A stretch of 64,000 nt of DNA from Dicyema japonicum (Eukaryota > Dicyemida > Rhombozoa > Dicyemidae): contig RDEW01000082.1 in NCBI GenBank assembly GCA_011109175.1, positions 1-64,000 of the forward strand. The letters run 5' to 3'. Shown piece by piece: positions 44,900 through 55,945 of this stretch (positions within the stretch are counted from its first letter, which is position 1; every line of letters starts with the position of its first letter). The notes under the pieces are model-generated. The model saw nothing but the letters and a program-made list of their open reading frames with translations. It was not told the DNA's origin and did no database searches. The translations under genes were made by a program, and so were the position numbers.

Positions 44900-45165
44900 A
44901 GTTCCTCATTCGTGATCCGATGGAGTTTCTTTATCTTAAAAGTCTCGACCCATTCTGAGGCTGATCCTTGGTTAGTTTCGGTCAGTGCAAGGTTGGAAGG
45001 GGAGAAGATATCCACGACGGTGACGTCCCAGGTGAAGTATCCACCGTTTTTTTGTTGAAAAATAGTTATCCCGTTAGGTCTTTTGTTGGCTCAGATTAGT
45101 CGAGAGGCTCTAACTGGACCGGGAATTCGGCGGCTTTCAGCCCCACGCAATGACGCCGTGATTAT
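44900..45165 (-). mobile_element. LINE-A C-terminal fragment
   Basis: Minus-strand text, frame-broken: GLKAAEFPVQLEPLD, then TKDLTG and LSPLPTLH, paralleling the 11,531-11,740 copy (same 'aaggttgga.gg.aga.g.tatcca' end). A short tRNA-like insertion interrupts it at 45,170. Confidence 0.5.
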
Positions 45166-45169
45166 CCAC

Positions 45170-45268
45170 CTTGAGAGATGGAGGCATTAGGTGTTCAACA
45201 AGTGCACCAGAGGTGCTTCACCAGCTCATCCCTCTCACCGATTAACCACTTGGCCAACTAGTCCCCTA
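45170..45268 (-). mobile_element. tRNA-derived SINE-like fragment
   Basis: Reverse strand begins GGGGACTAGTTGGCCAAGTG GTTAA, a strong pol III A box (TGGCCAAGTGG). About 50 bases later TGTTGAACACC resembles a degraded B box. No proper acceptor stem or anticodon arm forms, so it is not a tRNA gene. It lies inside LINE-A sequence. Confidence 0.45.
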
Positions 45269-45332
45269 AATTATAAATATAACAATTAATTTGAATGTCA
45301 AAAAATAAATTAAAATATTTAAAAATCCAGTG

Positions 45333-45846
45333 ATGCTGAATATCTATAAGAATAGTTTATTGAGGAATCTATCTAAGCTTCCACTATTCACAAAGAAAGC
45401 ACCAACAGCGATAGGACCATATAATCAGGCAATAAAGGCGGGGAACTATGTTTTTGTCTCCGGACAAATAGGGATTACTCCTGACACTGGGGAATTAGTG
45501 GGGAAAGACGTGGAATCTCAACTTCATCAGGTTACCACGTGTAGACAACCTAGACATTGAGGAATATAACAGCCATTCTAGAGTCCACAAACCTTGATTT
45601 AAAAGATGGTGACCTTCATAATTACTGTTAGTGGTTAAAACGACCATTTTCGTACATGATTTGCCTAATGACTATGCTACCATCAATAAAATATACGGAG
45701 AGTGTATTCTATAGTAATATTTGAGATTTTACCGACCACCCACCAGCAAGATCCACCATTGGGGTTAATAATCTCCCTAAAGTAATCTTTCATGTATACT
45801 GAAGGAAGCAAGGGTAGAAATTGAAGTCATCGCATTTACTGATTGA
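45333..45846 (+). CDS. RIDA: RIDA/UK114 (YjgF family) enamine/imine deaminase
   Basis: RidA hydrolyses reactive 2-aminoacrylate-type enamines/imines; cytosolic or mitochondrial trimer. Five exons: 45,333-45,530, 45,554-45,608, 45,632-45,703, 45,726-45,781 and 45,805-45,846; introns 23, 23, 22 and 23 nt, all GT..AG. The 423-nt sum gives 140 aa without any frameshift. Motifs in order: APTAIGPYNQAIKAGNYVFV, SGQIGITPDTGELV, LRNITAILES, DVVKTTIFVHDL, PPARSTIGVNNLPK (substrate-binding Arg) and EARVEIEVIAF (catalytic Glu). Length equals the family norm plus a basic N-terminal extension (MLNIYKNSLLRNLSKLPLF) that could be a mitochondrial presequence. Start ATG at 45,333 is preferred over GTG at 45,330. 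Confidence 0.92.
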
Positions 45847-45849
45847 GGG

Positions 45850-47240
45850 CTAATCCTATTATTACAGCGTTGTGGCTAATAACCTTACTAGTTAATGATT
45901 ACTGTTGAGTTAAATGCTGGGAGTGCAGTTTTCCGCAGAAAGCCAAGCTCATCTCTACGGTTAGTGCTGTCAGATGCTGTTAGCTGGAATCCCACTTGGT
46001 CGGAGGATCACTTTAATTGGTATGAGCTAACTTAGGAGACGTCCGATGTCAGGTTATTCAAAAAGGATGCAAATCATCTGTACTACAGTGGGGGGGGTTC
46101 CCACAATGGGAATGTGGATGGACGTGATCTTTGATAGTGTGTTTCACTCCGACCATGGCAGCTGGATGTAGCAACGTTATTAAACCCTTAACCTCTTTTC
46201 GGCATATCAGGAGACGCAAGAGACCATACTTGTTGAGCGTCTATTTCCTGACTAACATGTGGCAAGGAAAACAAAAGGAAAGTCGGTATTCAAAGGTTGA
46301 GGTGGTGAATCTCTATTACACTAATTGTCTTCGTAGCTTAACAGTTGATGAAATCCCCCGTCTTCTCGCTAGCATAGACGAGGTGATGCATTTGGGAGAC
46401 ATCAGAAATCCTAAATTAAGGGACTCATTCGTCTCTACGATATATCCTGTGTGTTGTAAATCTCGTGATATGGAAGGTTATATTTAAAAATCTGCAAACA
46501 AACAAACATCCCGTCAAACAGGTTGCTCCCAGAGATGGGAGGTTTAAAAATTATATCGAGATTGTCATCGCACCATCCTCTAACCATTCAAAATTGATTT
46601 AATAATTCTGTGAAGTTTCTCTAATTGGTCAACCCTTAAATTGGCCACAAATAGTTCAGGAAGAATTTTGGGTCAATTTAAGGGACCTTACGTTACTTCA
46701 CTTTACGAAGAGCCATATTGGCTAAAGCTCCTTCCAGGTAGGACACACTATATTTTAAGTAAAGTACAGTTATCATAACTAATCGATGAGAGAGAACCAA
46801 GGATGCTCTTCACTTCTTGTTTTAAGTTTAATAAAAATTAGGTATTTTTAAAAAAATTTTAAATAATTAGGTCCGTATTGACATAAATCGTAACAATGAT
46901 TTCAACTGAGATCAACTGGAAAAACCACTGGGTCTCACTTATGTCAGTAATGGATTTTGAATGTAGCCAGACGTCTCAGTTTTTTGAGAAAATAAAGTGA
47001 CTCCTGCTTATTCTTCCAGCTCTCTCAACTACAACAATCTGGAACATGAACCGGGACAGAAGCCATTCGTATTTTTTCCCCTTGGCCTTCTCAGTTTTTT
47101 ATTGTCTATCACACTTCCATATGTAGTAAGAACAATAAAGTAACACCTTAAATGACTTGGATGAAATGATAAACCCCAAATTTTTGTAGATTTGGAAATT
47201 CTTTTTTTTAAACAAAATAATTTTTTTAACAATTAAACAA
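45850..47240. other. Intergenic with one unrecognised ORF
   Basis: The plus frame 46,131-46,487 contains VDEIPRLLASIDEVMHLGD, vaguely like the N-terminus of the 29,023 zinc-finger protein (LDNVPRFLSWIESKINLF). No fingers follow, and I do not call it a gene. The rest is spacer. Confidence 0.3.
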
Positions 47241-47243
47241 ATG

Positions 47244-47520
47244 TCAGTTGAGGAAGCCTGCTGCGTGGATTGCGAACGAGTTCCCTAGGAGTATGGCCAT
47301 TCCAATCTTTTGTCTTAGCCATAACCCTTCTCGTTGATCCCTTTTCTTTCTGGCAAGCAATCCTCCGAGTTCTCGCAAGAACTCAGCCGTCATTGGACCA
47401 ACGGCTCCCGATGATTCGTCGCAACAGGAGTAAATCGGTAGCGATCCCCGAAGCAAGAATATTTCTTGATTTTTAGGTTCTCCGCAGTCGAAGCAGCTGC
47501 TCCAGGTGTCTGAACCGACT
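47244..47520 (-). mobile_element. LINE-A 3-prime end, minus copy
   Basis: The frame from 47,456 down reads AVGPMTAEFLRELGGLLARK and ends FAIHAAGFLN at 47,244; upstream (47,465-47,520) is SVQTPGAAAS. It is almost identical to 20,461-20,650. Together with the next feature it forms a head-to-head arrangement of the same element. Confidence 0.7.
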
Positions 47521-47533
47521 CTGCTCCAAAATT

Positions 47534-47995
47534 TTGGAAGACCTTAAAAAAGCAAATCAACATCGTCTGGCTTGTTTGGTGTCAGCTTCAAGTAAAGGGA
47601 GTGGAGCATGGCTTGGTGCAATACCTTTCCCTAACCTCGAGACCTTTTTGGACGACAATTTTTTGAGGATTGGAATCGGACAAAGGCTGGGACTAGACGT
47701 TTGCCAGGAGCACCGATGCCGATGCGGGAAAACAGTCGATGCGAAGGGATTGCACCCGCTGTCCTGCAGAAGAAGCGCCGGAAGGGGACCACGTCATGCT
47801 GCTCTGAACGATGTGATCGTCAGAGCTCTGAAGGCTACAGGCTTCCCAGCACAGCTTGAACCGATGGGTCTTGATCGAGGAGATGGAAAGAGACCTGACG
47901 GGATGACCCTCCTCCCTTCACGTCTGGAAGATCTTTGGTCTAGGAGGCAACTTGTGTAAACACGTTCTCAAGCACGAATATTTTCAAATCGGTTC
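47534..47995 (+). mobile_element. LINE-A zinc-motif region, well preserved
   Basis: The open frame (141 codons) holds the diagnostic block VCQEHRCRCGKTVDAKGLHP, LSCRRSAGRGPRHAALNDVI and GDGKRPDGMTLLPS. A frameshift near 47,920 separates it from TCVNTFSSTNIFKSVQTPGA. The CxC..H..C pattern probably binds zinc. The RT part is missing, and the 3-prime remainder of the element seems to continue, inverted, at 47,520-47,244. Confidence 0.75.
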
Positions 47996-48490
47996 AGACA
48001 CCTGGAGCAGCCACTTGGAAAATTAATAAAAAAAATTTTTAAATATTGTTTTCATAAAACATTATTTTTTCAATAAAAAGCATGAAAATTCCTTTTACAT
48101 TTATTAAATTGATATTGTTTCCTTACAAGCTAATATTTACTTGATTGATTTTATGAAAAATCTTAAGATGATTTAACATTCCTGAGGCTTCATTCCTTCA
48201 TTTGTAAACCCACACATAAGACACATAGGAAGTAATTTGTTGTGCTCGTAAGTATTACTCCAAGTGTTCATCCGAATATATTTGTCGTTTTACTTTTTAT
48301 CAGACATTTATAAAATATTAAATACAATTAGAAAATATATCAGTAAATAATTTTTCAGAAAAGTACACACAAGAAAAACAGAAAAGTAGAATTAATTAGA
48401 AAAGCACGTGATAATGATATATATAACATAATGCAAATATTTATAATACTTAAAAAATTCAAATTCCAGCGTCCCCGTTAAGAACCAGTA

Positions 48491-49896
48491 ATTTAGAACA
48501 TTCCTGATCTCTTTTATGTCCACCGATACAAAGTCTCGCTATCCGCTTAAATTAGCTCCGTGATCAAAGTTGGCCCAGTTTTGGCTAGTGAAGGAGAGCT
48601 TCCACGATATAGCCATTCTTTTAAATCTCAAAATTCTAGAAAAACTCATCCTCGAACTGATTGGACCTAACTTTCCAGACGTATCCTTCCAACGTGGATT
48701 TAAGAAGGGTCACTCTACAACTACTCACCTTGTATGCTTAACAAAATTCACCAATGAAGTTCTACAATGCAAACCTTGGCATCAAAAGACCCTTATTGCT
48801 CCATTGACACACTCCCTCCTTGAAGAGATTTCCCCTAACTTTATCCCCCATGCAACTACAACTTACCAAAAAATAAATAATTTAAAATTTTTTTTCAAAA
48901 TAATTAAACTTAATTAAACGTTATTAAACTTCAGCAATCGATTTACGATTCCGTGATTTATGTAGGTTAATGAATACTAAATAGGTGATAGCAGCTCCCA
49001 AGATGAGTCCCCCTACAACATCAGAATAATGATGTTTATTCTCATTAACACGTGTGACCCCAATCAACAGTGCTGCTAGAAACAAAATAGTGTAGCACAT
49101 CGACATCACCAACTTTAGTAAAGTTGACATGTATTTGGGGGACGAATAATAAATGAAAAACTAGGAGTCATCGAACAGCGTACGATTGCGAAGAATGCGA
49201 AGGACGCCGCCATGGAACTATGTCCCGAGGGAAATGAAAGTCTCAAGTAAATGCCACCATAACCTAATGTCCCTTAACTTCCTGTCATCCTTTTGCTCGC
49301 ATATTGTAATGTCCAAATATCCATCACATGATTCAGACTCACAATTTTGGGATACAGACGCTGATGAAGTTGGGCCTCAGTCTCCCAGTGTAGAACTTAA
49401 TGATCTGGGTGATCAACTGGGTGAGACCTTTATAGAGAAAACGATTACTGCATGATAGTAGAAGGATGATCAAATTGTCCACTACAAATTTTGCTTGAGG
49501 CCTAGATTTCGTCAAGAGTGCATTCGTGACGATGATCTCAAATTAACCACCAAAATACTATTACGACGTCGATGGCAATGGCAATAGCGCACAGGACGAA
49601 GTAATTAACAGATTCTTCAACATAGCTGTAACGAATGGAATAGTCATTATAGTAAAATCCCCGCTTGATGAATGGCTTCCCACAAAAATGGAGAACTCCT
49701 GATGGAATATTCACTAATGATAATACTGAGGATTACGTGCTACAATAACTATGATTGATATTGTGGGTTCTAATATCTTGTTGATTAGCATATTGAATAT
49801 ATTAAGTTTGTATTTTATTTTATTTAATTTTGAATTTAATTGGAAAAATAAAATATTTTTAATAGATAATAATTATTAGACTATAGAAACAAATCA
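48491..49896. repeat. Large inverted repeat, right arm
   Basis: Inverted partner of 38,219-39,614. It starts inside LINE sequence (plus-strand RT text KILEKLILELIGPNFPDVSF, GFKKGHSTTTHLV) and ends in the same AT-rich flank ('aataattattatct') as the other arm. Confidence 0.85.
48924..49722 (-). pseudogene. Lipid phosphate phosphatase, inverted broken copy
   Basis: Minus-strand copy of the 38,388 gene with the same short-intron positions and the C3 block TRVNENKHHYSDV. It keeps the ancestral-looking PFIKRGFYYNDYS start of the first exon, but has one extra T after the C1 exon block (49,345 region), which brings a stop in frame, and its C-terminus is HKSRNRKSIAEV. Read as a pseudogene unless the extra base is an error. 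Confidence 0.65.
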
Positions 49897-49934
49897 GGCA
49901 CCAACTGGCAAGCAGATATTGATTAATTATATTT

Positions 49935-51640
49935 TAAATACAGTAAACCCTCATCAATCCGAACTAAAAAAATTTGGATGCCTTTCGGATTGTGAAGGAA
50001 ATAAAAATACTAATTTCGTTGTAATTAATATTTATTTTTTCATATATAATAATCTCTCCATTTTCAGCACCAATAATTTCCTCGTCGACAATATAATCTT
50101 TACAAAAATATTTCGTTCTCGTCGAGTATTTCTGTTTAGTTATTTTTTCTTCATTAACAAGTTCTTCCAGTTCTTTTTTGAACTCATTGAAAGCAAGATC
50201 TTATATGATATCTACACTACCAAATTAATCAAGACATTAAATTCCCCATATTTTTTTGAATCAATTTTTATTGTGTCTTTACTTCATGCGTGAGATATCA
50301 TAATTATGGCCTTCCGTAAATTCATAAAATTTATTTTTCCAAATCAAGAACTTACACACAATCCAAAATAAGCCTTTTTCACAATAATGATTAAAGTTCT
50401 TGATTATACCTGAATTCATTGGTTGAAGATGAGCAGTTTTGTTTTTGGAATAAATAAAATTTTAATTTTCAAAAAATTTCGTTAAAAAGTGGCTTGGCGT
50501 ATTATTTATCAGTAAAAAGAACTTTTTTCCTTAATATTTTAATTCATATTAAAAAATGGAGCCTGTTCTGCCGCTGAGAAGGCTGAGAAGATGAAACGGG
50601 AAAAGTACGCGGTCCTACCCAAGGATTTTTTGTTTGTTCCACTCGCCGTTGAGACGTCTGGTTCCCTTGCGCCTGCGACGCTGGAATTCTTGAGTCGTCT
50701 AGGGAATCGGGTCGCTACACGATCAGGAGACCCTCGTGAGCGCTGCTGGTTATTTGAGCAAATCTCGCTCGCTATCCTGAAAGGGAATAGCCAAGCAGTC
50801 AGGGCAGTCGCTATATAACTTTTTACTCTTTTCTTTCCTTAATAAAAAGTTTTAATTCATCGCTAAGATGACTGATGAGCACATTAAAAAGTTCTCTTGT
50901 CATCCAAACCCTTTTATTTGCATAGTAAATAATTTTTTAAGTCAAAATCGTTTAAACATCTCGGTCTTTGACTTGACAAATAACAAAAGGTTTAGTTTTT
51001 TGTTCTAGTTGCTTTAGCTATAGTGATTCTCACATTTGATTGCTTTATGCCTATTATTTTTTATATGAAATTGTTCTAGAAGGGAAAAATTGAAAAAAAG
51101 ATTCCAGTTTCATCCATGTTTAGCAATACGTCAGGGTCAACTTCCTTTAACTTATCAATCATATTTTTCCATTCAAATTAATTTCATCTTTTGTTAAGTT
51201 TTTTGGTTCCCCATGAAGAACTTTTAGTTTAAGATTAAATCTTTCTTTGAATGTGTAGCCTTTACTAAATTCAAGATCATTGATTCAACCTTTTCACCAA
51301 ATATCTTAGCTTTTGAAATGATATCTTCAGTAATAACACCATTGCATCCATCCTTGAAATTCATTCAACAAGCGAATTATAAGTTCACTGTTTTTAAGAA
51401 TTTTTGAGTTTCGAAATTCCCAAGTAAAGTTTAATTTTTATTTCACAGATATGGGATAAGTCTTTTTTCGGAGAATTTGGAATAAATAATTATAGTCATT
51501 TTTGAAATCTTTCTTTTCGGTGCAATAAAAATTTTTAACCTGTGGCACTGTAAGATTTTAAATCAAAATAAATTAATCCGAAATTTTTAATAAATGTCTT
51601 TCGAATTGCGGATTATAAAGTTGGTCGATCGCAATCGATT
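49935..51640 (-). mobile_element. Tigger/pogo transposase, decayed, with inserted LINE
   Basis: A TIR-like end at 49,938 (CAGTAAACCCTCATCAATCC). Minus-strand text in order from 51,360: NGVITEDIISKAKIFGEKVE, FKERFNLKLKVLHGEPKNLT, LNMDETGI (first catalytic Asp, 51,115), RVRITIAKATRTKN, then after the LINE-A insertion NDTPSHFLTKFFEN (second Asp) and KTAHLQPMNSGIIKNFN. This is the Tigger/CENP-B-like DDE layout. Many stops. Confidence 0.7.
50540..50850 (+). mobile_element. LINE-A 3-prime fragment, open frame
   Basis: Encodes CSAAEKAEKMKREKYAVLPK, LFVPLAVETSGSLAPATLEF and RERCWLFEQISLAILKGNSQ to TAA 50,818. It is inserted in the Tigger element and oriented against it; this is the best consensus-like version of the family's C-terminal domain. 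Confidence 0.7.
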
Positions 51641-51716
51641 GATATCGCACAACTATGCGTATTTCCCTGTTTAATTTTCCATGATTTAACTTTCAAGAAA
51701 GAATTATTTGCTATTA

Positions 51717-54312
51717 TGTCACATGGGCGGCGCGTAACGCATGGGCAGCCTGTTACATTTTTTCGACCTTGAAAAGGTCTTTTGATTATCCGACATTATT
51801 ATTATTACCCCCAGGATCACTGGGTCAAAAAGAAAGAAATAAAAATTCTCATCTAACTAAGTGATCCCAGTTGCCTTGACGTCACCAACATAAGGAGGTT
51901 GATTGCCATCAGAGTCTAACTGACGATACTGAGAAGTTCACAATTTCTAGAGTCATTGGTGGTCCTTGCAATTATTTCTTTGTTTAAAACCCCAGGATAT
52001 ACTCGACCACTTGTGCTTTAGACCCGATAGCTCTTCCAATTAATCTCCATTGATATTGTGAAAGGCAAATTTGCATCAGTTATATAGGGGAGGATCATAC
52101 AATTATATTTTCAAAAAATTCACAAAAATAAGTCTTAATGTGAGTGAATGATTCCAATGGTTATTCAAAAGTACCTCTGGAGTCTATTCTGCCGCTGAAA
52201 AAACCAAGGGGTCAAAACGGAAAAGTACACGGCCCTACCCGAGGATATATGTTTGTTACACAAATGTCTGGTTCCCTTATATAGGCGACACTTATCCACA
52301 CCGAGCCCTTTACTAGCAGACCAGATTTTTTTGATCTTGTGCAGTGAGACGATTCCTAAAGTTTGTCACGAATCGTTTTAGGAAGTTCCCTGATCCTCAC
52401 ATCTAGGTACGTGTCGGTTAGGAGTGTTTTAGTTCTCCTGACTGTGCACTATCAAGGAAGCCTTAACTTTTGACGAATTCCTCTGATTTCCCCAGTCTAC
52501 ACCTTTAACACGTCGATCTCAAAAATGGTCGTCATCAAAAGAAACCTTTGGACCATTGCGCACATCAACTAGTGGCTCCACGCAACATCCAGGGTCAATC
52601 TTCCCTTACGAAGCCGCTATGGTAAGAAGACAGGTATGAATCTACCAATAGTCAAGTGCTGCAGGTTCTTTACATTTCGTCTAAGATGCGAGCGTTGCTT
52701 TTATGCAGTTTTTGTTTTCCATATTGAAGAATTCTCCACTGAGACCATCCGGGTACGNAGACCGACAAAGGTGAGGATGAGTCCCTCATTAGATTATCCG
52801 ACATTTAATTTTATATATCCGATTTATATCGTGATTTAATTCTGTTAAATTAGTTTTTTATTCATAAATGTTATGATTATAAAGATTTTATTTTTTTATA
52901 GCGGTAAACCTAGATTTCTAGCGTGATTTATAGCATGGAAGATTATTTTGTTGCAATGGCTTCTTACAAGGGTTTTGTGAAAGATTGCGTTGAATATCAA
53001 ACTTTAAAAGATGCTTTGCATGATAAATTTCCCGAAAATCTTCCGAGGCACCGAAAATATAGGCTTGTAAAGAAGATAGAGAATTTTTCTATTATCAATG
53101 ACAGGTATTGTAAATTTTCAATAATTTTAGACTATCTTAAATCAACTGATCCAAGTTAGTCATATCCCTGGATAATGAAACCGAAATGGAGCATGTTGCG
53201 AAATCGTTGCACAAGTTTTCACACGGAGGAGTCAATAAAATTGAGTATGAATGTCGACACAGATACTTCACTGTAAAGAATGAGATTATCAGAAAAGTCA
53301 TTCGAAATTGTGAAGTCTGCAAATTTTCGCTGGTAAAGAAGTATGTGAAAACTTAAGATCTTTGTTCCGCCTGAATGGGCCATGTAAATTTCTTCAGTCG
53401 GACAATGGTTCTGAATTTAAAAATCAAGAAATAACAAAACTTTGCGAAGATTTTAACATTAAGCAAATTCACGGAAGGCCTAACAATCCACGAGCACAAG
53501 GAATTGTCGAAAGAATCAGACGATCACGAGGAAGTTGTCAAAAATGCTGGATAACAGTGTAAAAAAGTGGCTTGATAAATTAGAAAGTGCTGTCTACAGT
53601 TACAACATATCGGTCCATTCATTTTCTAACGAAAGTCCTTTCGAAAGATATCGAGGAATTAAGGGAATAAATTCAATAATTAATGGTTATACTTATATCA
53701 CATTATGACTTAGATAATTTAAGTGATGAGTGTGCGATTCCAGAACAAATTGACGATTTGGTTAATTGTTCGACTCCAGAATCTATTGGAAATTCACGTA
53801 GTTTGATTTAAAAAATTTATATCTAGATAATTCCCAGTCAGATAATTTGTGTCCGAATGCGAAGAGATTCAATTTCGAAATTAAATCGATTGAAGAAAAT
53901 TAATTATTACAAAGCTATGAACAGGAAAATGAATGTTCATAATAGTAAATATACTTTTAACATGGGAGATAAAGTATGAATCAAAAACATTAATAAATAG
54001 GTTCGGGCTAAAAAGGACTTTGAAACAAATCCCTCATTGCGACTGGATAAGTTTGAGTCTCAGTATTATCCAGTTGCAGAAATAATTAATATTTTATCGA
54101 ATAATCGCGTGGAGGTAGTTTTAAATAGTTTAATTTGATAGATAAAAAATTCGAAAGGAGAAATATCGACTGTATTAATGAGTAGACTAAAAAAAGTTAC
54201 TTAAATTTAATTTTTTATGGTTAATAAATCATTTATATAATTAATTGAAGTTAATCTTGGTTCAAGGTTAATGTAACAGGCTGCCCATAGGTAACGCTTG
54301 GCCCATGTGACA
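51717..54312 (+). mobile_element. Ginger-type integrase DNA transposon, inactive
   Basis: Terminal inverted repeats of about 43 bp begin TGTCACATGGGC on the left and end GCCCATGTGACA on the right, flanked by TATTA on both sides. Inside (52,923-54,210): a zinc-binding region (HKFSHGGVNKIEYECRHRYF ... NCEVCKF), an integrase core block LQSDNGSEFKNQEITKLCED and QIHGRPNNPRAQGIVER (second Asp and Glu), and ESPFERYRGI. The part with the first catalytic Asp is deleted near 53,345 and there are frameshifts. TGTNR termini and a gypsy-like integrase are Ginger hallmarks; the 5-bp duplication is one longer than usual. Confidence 0.65.
51793..52790. mobile_element. Nested repeat insertion, copy 2 of the 1249 element
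   Basis: Flanked by GATTATCCGACATT on both sides (51,784 and 52,791), a 14-bp target duplication typical of LINE-type insertion. The left edge is a reversed LINE tail (ATTATTATTATTACCCCC, stem GGATCAC/GTGATCC). 51,873-52,750 repeats 1249-2127. The unknown base at 52,758 sits where the repeat ends and an inverted tail-proximal piece (AGACCGACAAAGGTGAGGAT) begins, so the inner structure may be an assembly join. Confidence 0.6.
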
Positions 54313-55170
54313 TATTATACCTATGAATGTTCAACAAGTTTTTGTATCTATATTTCTTTCAGTAATTTTTTATTATTATTAAGGTATTGCCGTTAAAAAT
54401 TTGTACCCATAACATAAAATTGTTCTCCTGCAATGATTGAAAATCGAAGTTGATTTCTTGCATTTTGTCGGAAAGACGTTCATTCCTTGAATTATTTCAC
54501 ACATCATCATTCACCAACATGCATTATGTGGAAAAAATGTTAAAATTTAATTATGTTATGCATACAATCGTTAAAATTATTAATTCTATCCGTGATAAGG
54601 CTCAATAAATTATTTCAAAATGAAGCTAGAATTGTGGATATCACACATCCAAAAAGAAAATTTACCCATTTTCCTAATATTGAAGATAAATTTGAAAAAC
54701 TACTTGTTAGTAAAAATCATTTTGTCAAACTTCTCCGTTTATGGAGAGTGACATCGAAAATGTTTCAGAAGAATTTTGAAAGATTTTTGACGATCATCCA
54801 AGAAAGATTCAAATAGAAATTAATATCTAAAAATGACATCATTTTAAAAATGTCCTTAATTATCTTTAACATTCAAAGCAAAATAAATCACAGAAAATAT
54901 TTTCCAAATGGATGATACAGTCGGACTCCGGATTTGGACACACCCCGGCTATGTGGCACCCCCGCACGAAATTCCCACCAATTTTTGAATTTATGGGCAA
55001 ATTTTATTACCCCGCTTTCGGGCACCATAATTTATTTAATTTATTTTTTATTAAACAATTATATTCTTTATAATATACATTACACGTGACTTTTAAATTA
55101 TTTTTAATCTTAAGTACACGTAAATTGGGAAAAAACCCACCCCCTTTCAAATTTTAATGAAAGGTGATCG
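54313..55170. other. No gene; possible pogo-like end
   Basis: The frame at 54,553-54,816 is not recognised. 54,918-54,960 (CAGTCGGACTCCGGATTTGG) resembles a Tigger/pogo terminus, but a matching partner was not found. Confidence 0.25.
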
Positions 55171-55225
55171 TCGTCGATACAGGAAAGCCGTGGATACTCT
55201 GGAGGAATACATAAAAACCTCTCGA

Positions 55226-55312
55226 TCCTTTTGAGGTGTACCGGGATCACTTAATTAGTTGGTTTACTCCTTCTTTCTTGGTGTCCCTTCTCGAGTTATT
55301 AAGTAATAATAA
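55226..55312 (+). repeat. LINE/SINE tail hairpin
   Basis: GGGATCAC (55,233) pairs with GTGTCCC (55,280), followed by TTATTAAGTAATAATAAT. Another instance of the shared 3-prime end, upstream body too decayed to name. Confidence 0.5.
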
Positions 55313-55439
55313 TCGTGGCTACTGCTAGATGCCTGTTAATCTCAGTTTTTACGAGAAAAATGTTATTTCGTTTCTGAACACGGGATCAGTTCAAGATCAA
55401 AATACTGAATTTGTTTTGAATTCAAAGTCCTCAAATTAA

Positions 55440-55945
55440 TGATATTTATTGGCTGACCTAATGTACAGTTCTTTTCGCCGCTCAAAAGAAAATTATTTTC
55501 CAGTTTCTGGAACCACAATAACAGGGATCACAAAAAACATTTCAAAAAATAAATTTTACCAAATTCAAAGCGTCAAGTGGGTGGCTTGACCAAATTCTAG
55601 AAAAGACATGAATCGTGGAAATGAAACAAAGGATTACTGTTTTTTAGACAAAGCCAGTTGTCACCAATATTCTGAATATTCTAATATTAATTTTTTGGCA
55701 AAAAACACAACATCCCTTATCCAACCATTAGAAATGGAATTATCAAGTCGTTCTATATTTTCAAATTGTCTCTCACATTTGAATACCAAACGATCCCTGT
55801 TTGTGCTTAAAAAATTAATTTGAGAGGAGTTATCAAACTCATCGGTTTAGCATGGTCGGAAATTACTGAAAATACAATCAAAAATTGCTGGGAAAAAATA
55901 AAAGATTACGATAAAGGATTAAACCAGGGATGTAAAACTCATTGA
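55440..55945 (+). mobile_element. Tigger/pogo DDE C-terminal fragment
   Basis: YCFLDKASCHQYSEYSNINF and LAKNTTSLIQPLEM (55,625-55,735) are the second catalytic Asp block and the PPNTTSxLQPxD motif. WSEITENTIKNCWEKIKDYD follows at 55,855. The first half is missing. Confidence 0.65.

Noticed and set aside
45190-45268. tRNA gene on the minus strand
   Set aside because: The A box is good, but no acceptor stem, anticodon arm or intact B box can be formed.
48491-49896. Inverted arm as pure assembly duplicate
   Set aside because: Scattered substitutions and indels between the arms argue for a real, older duplication, though long reads are needed.
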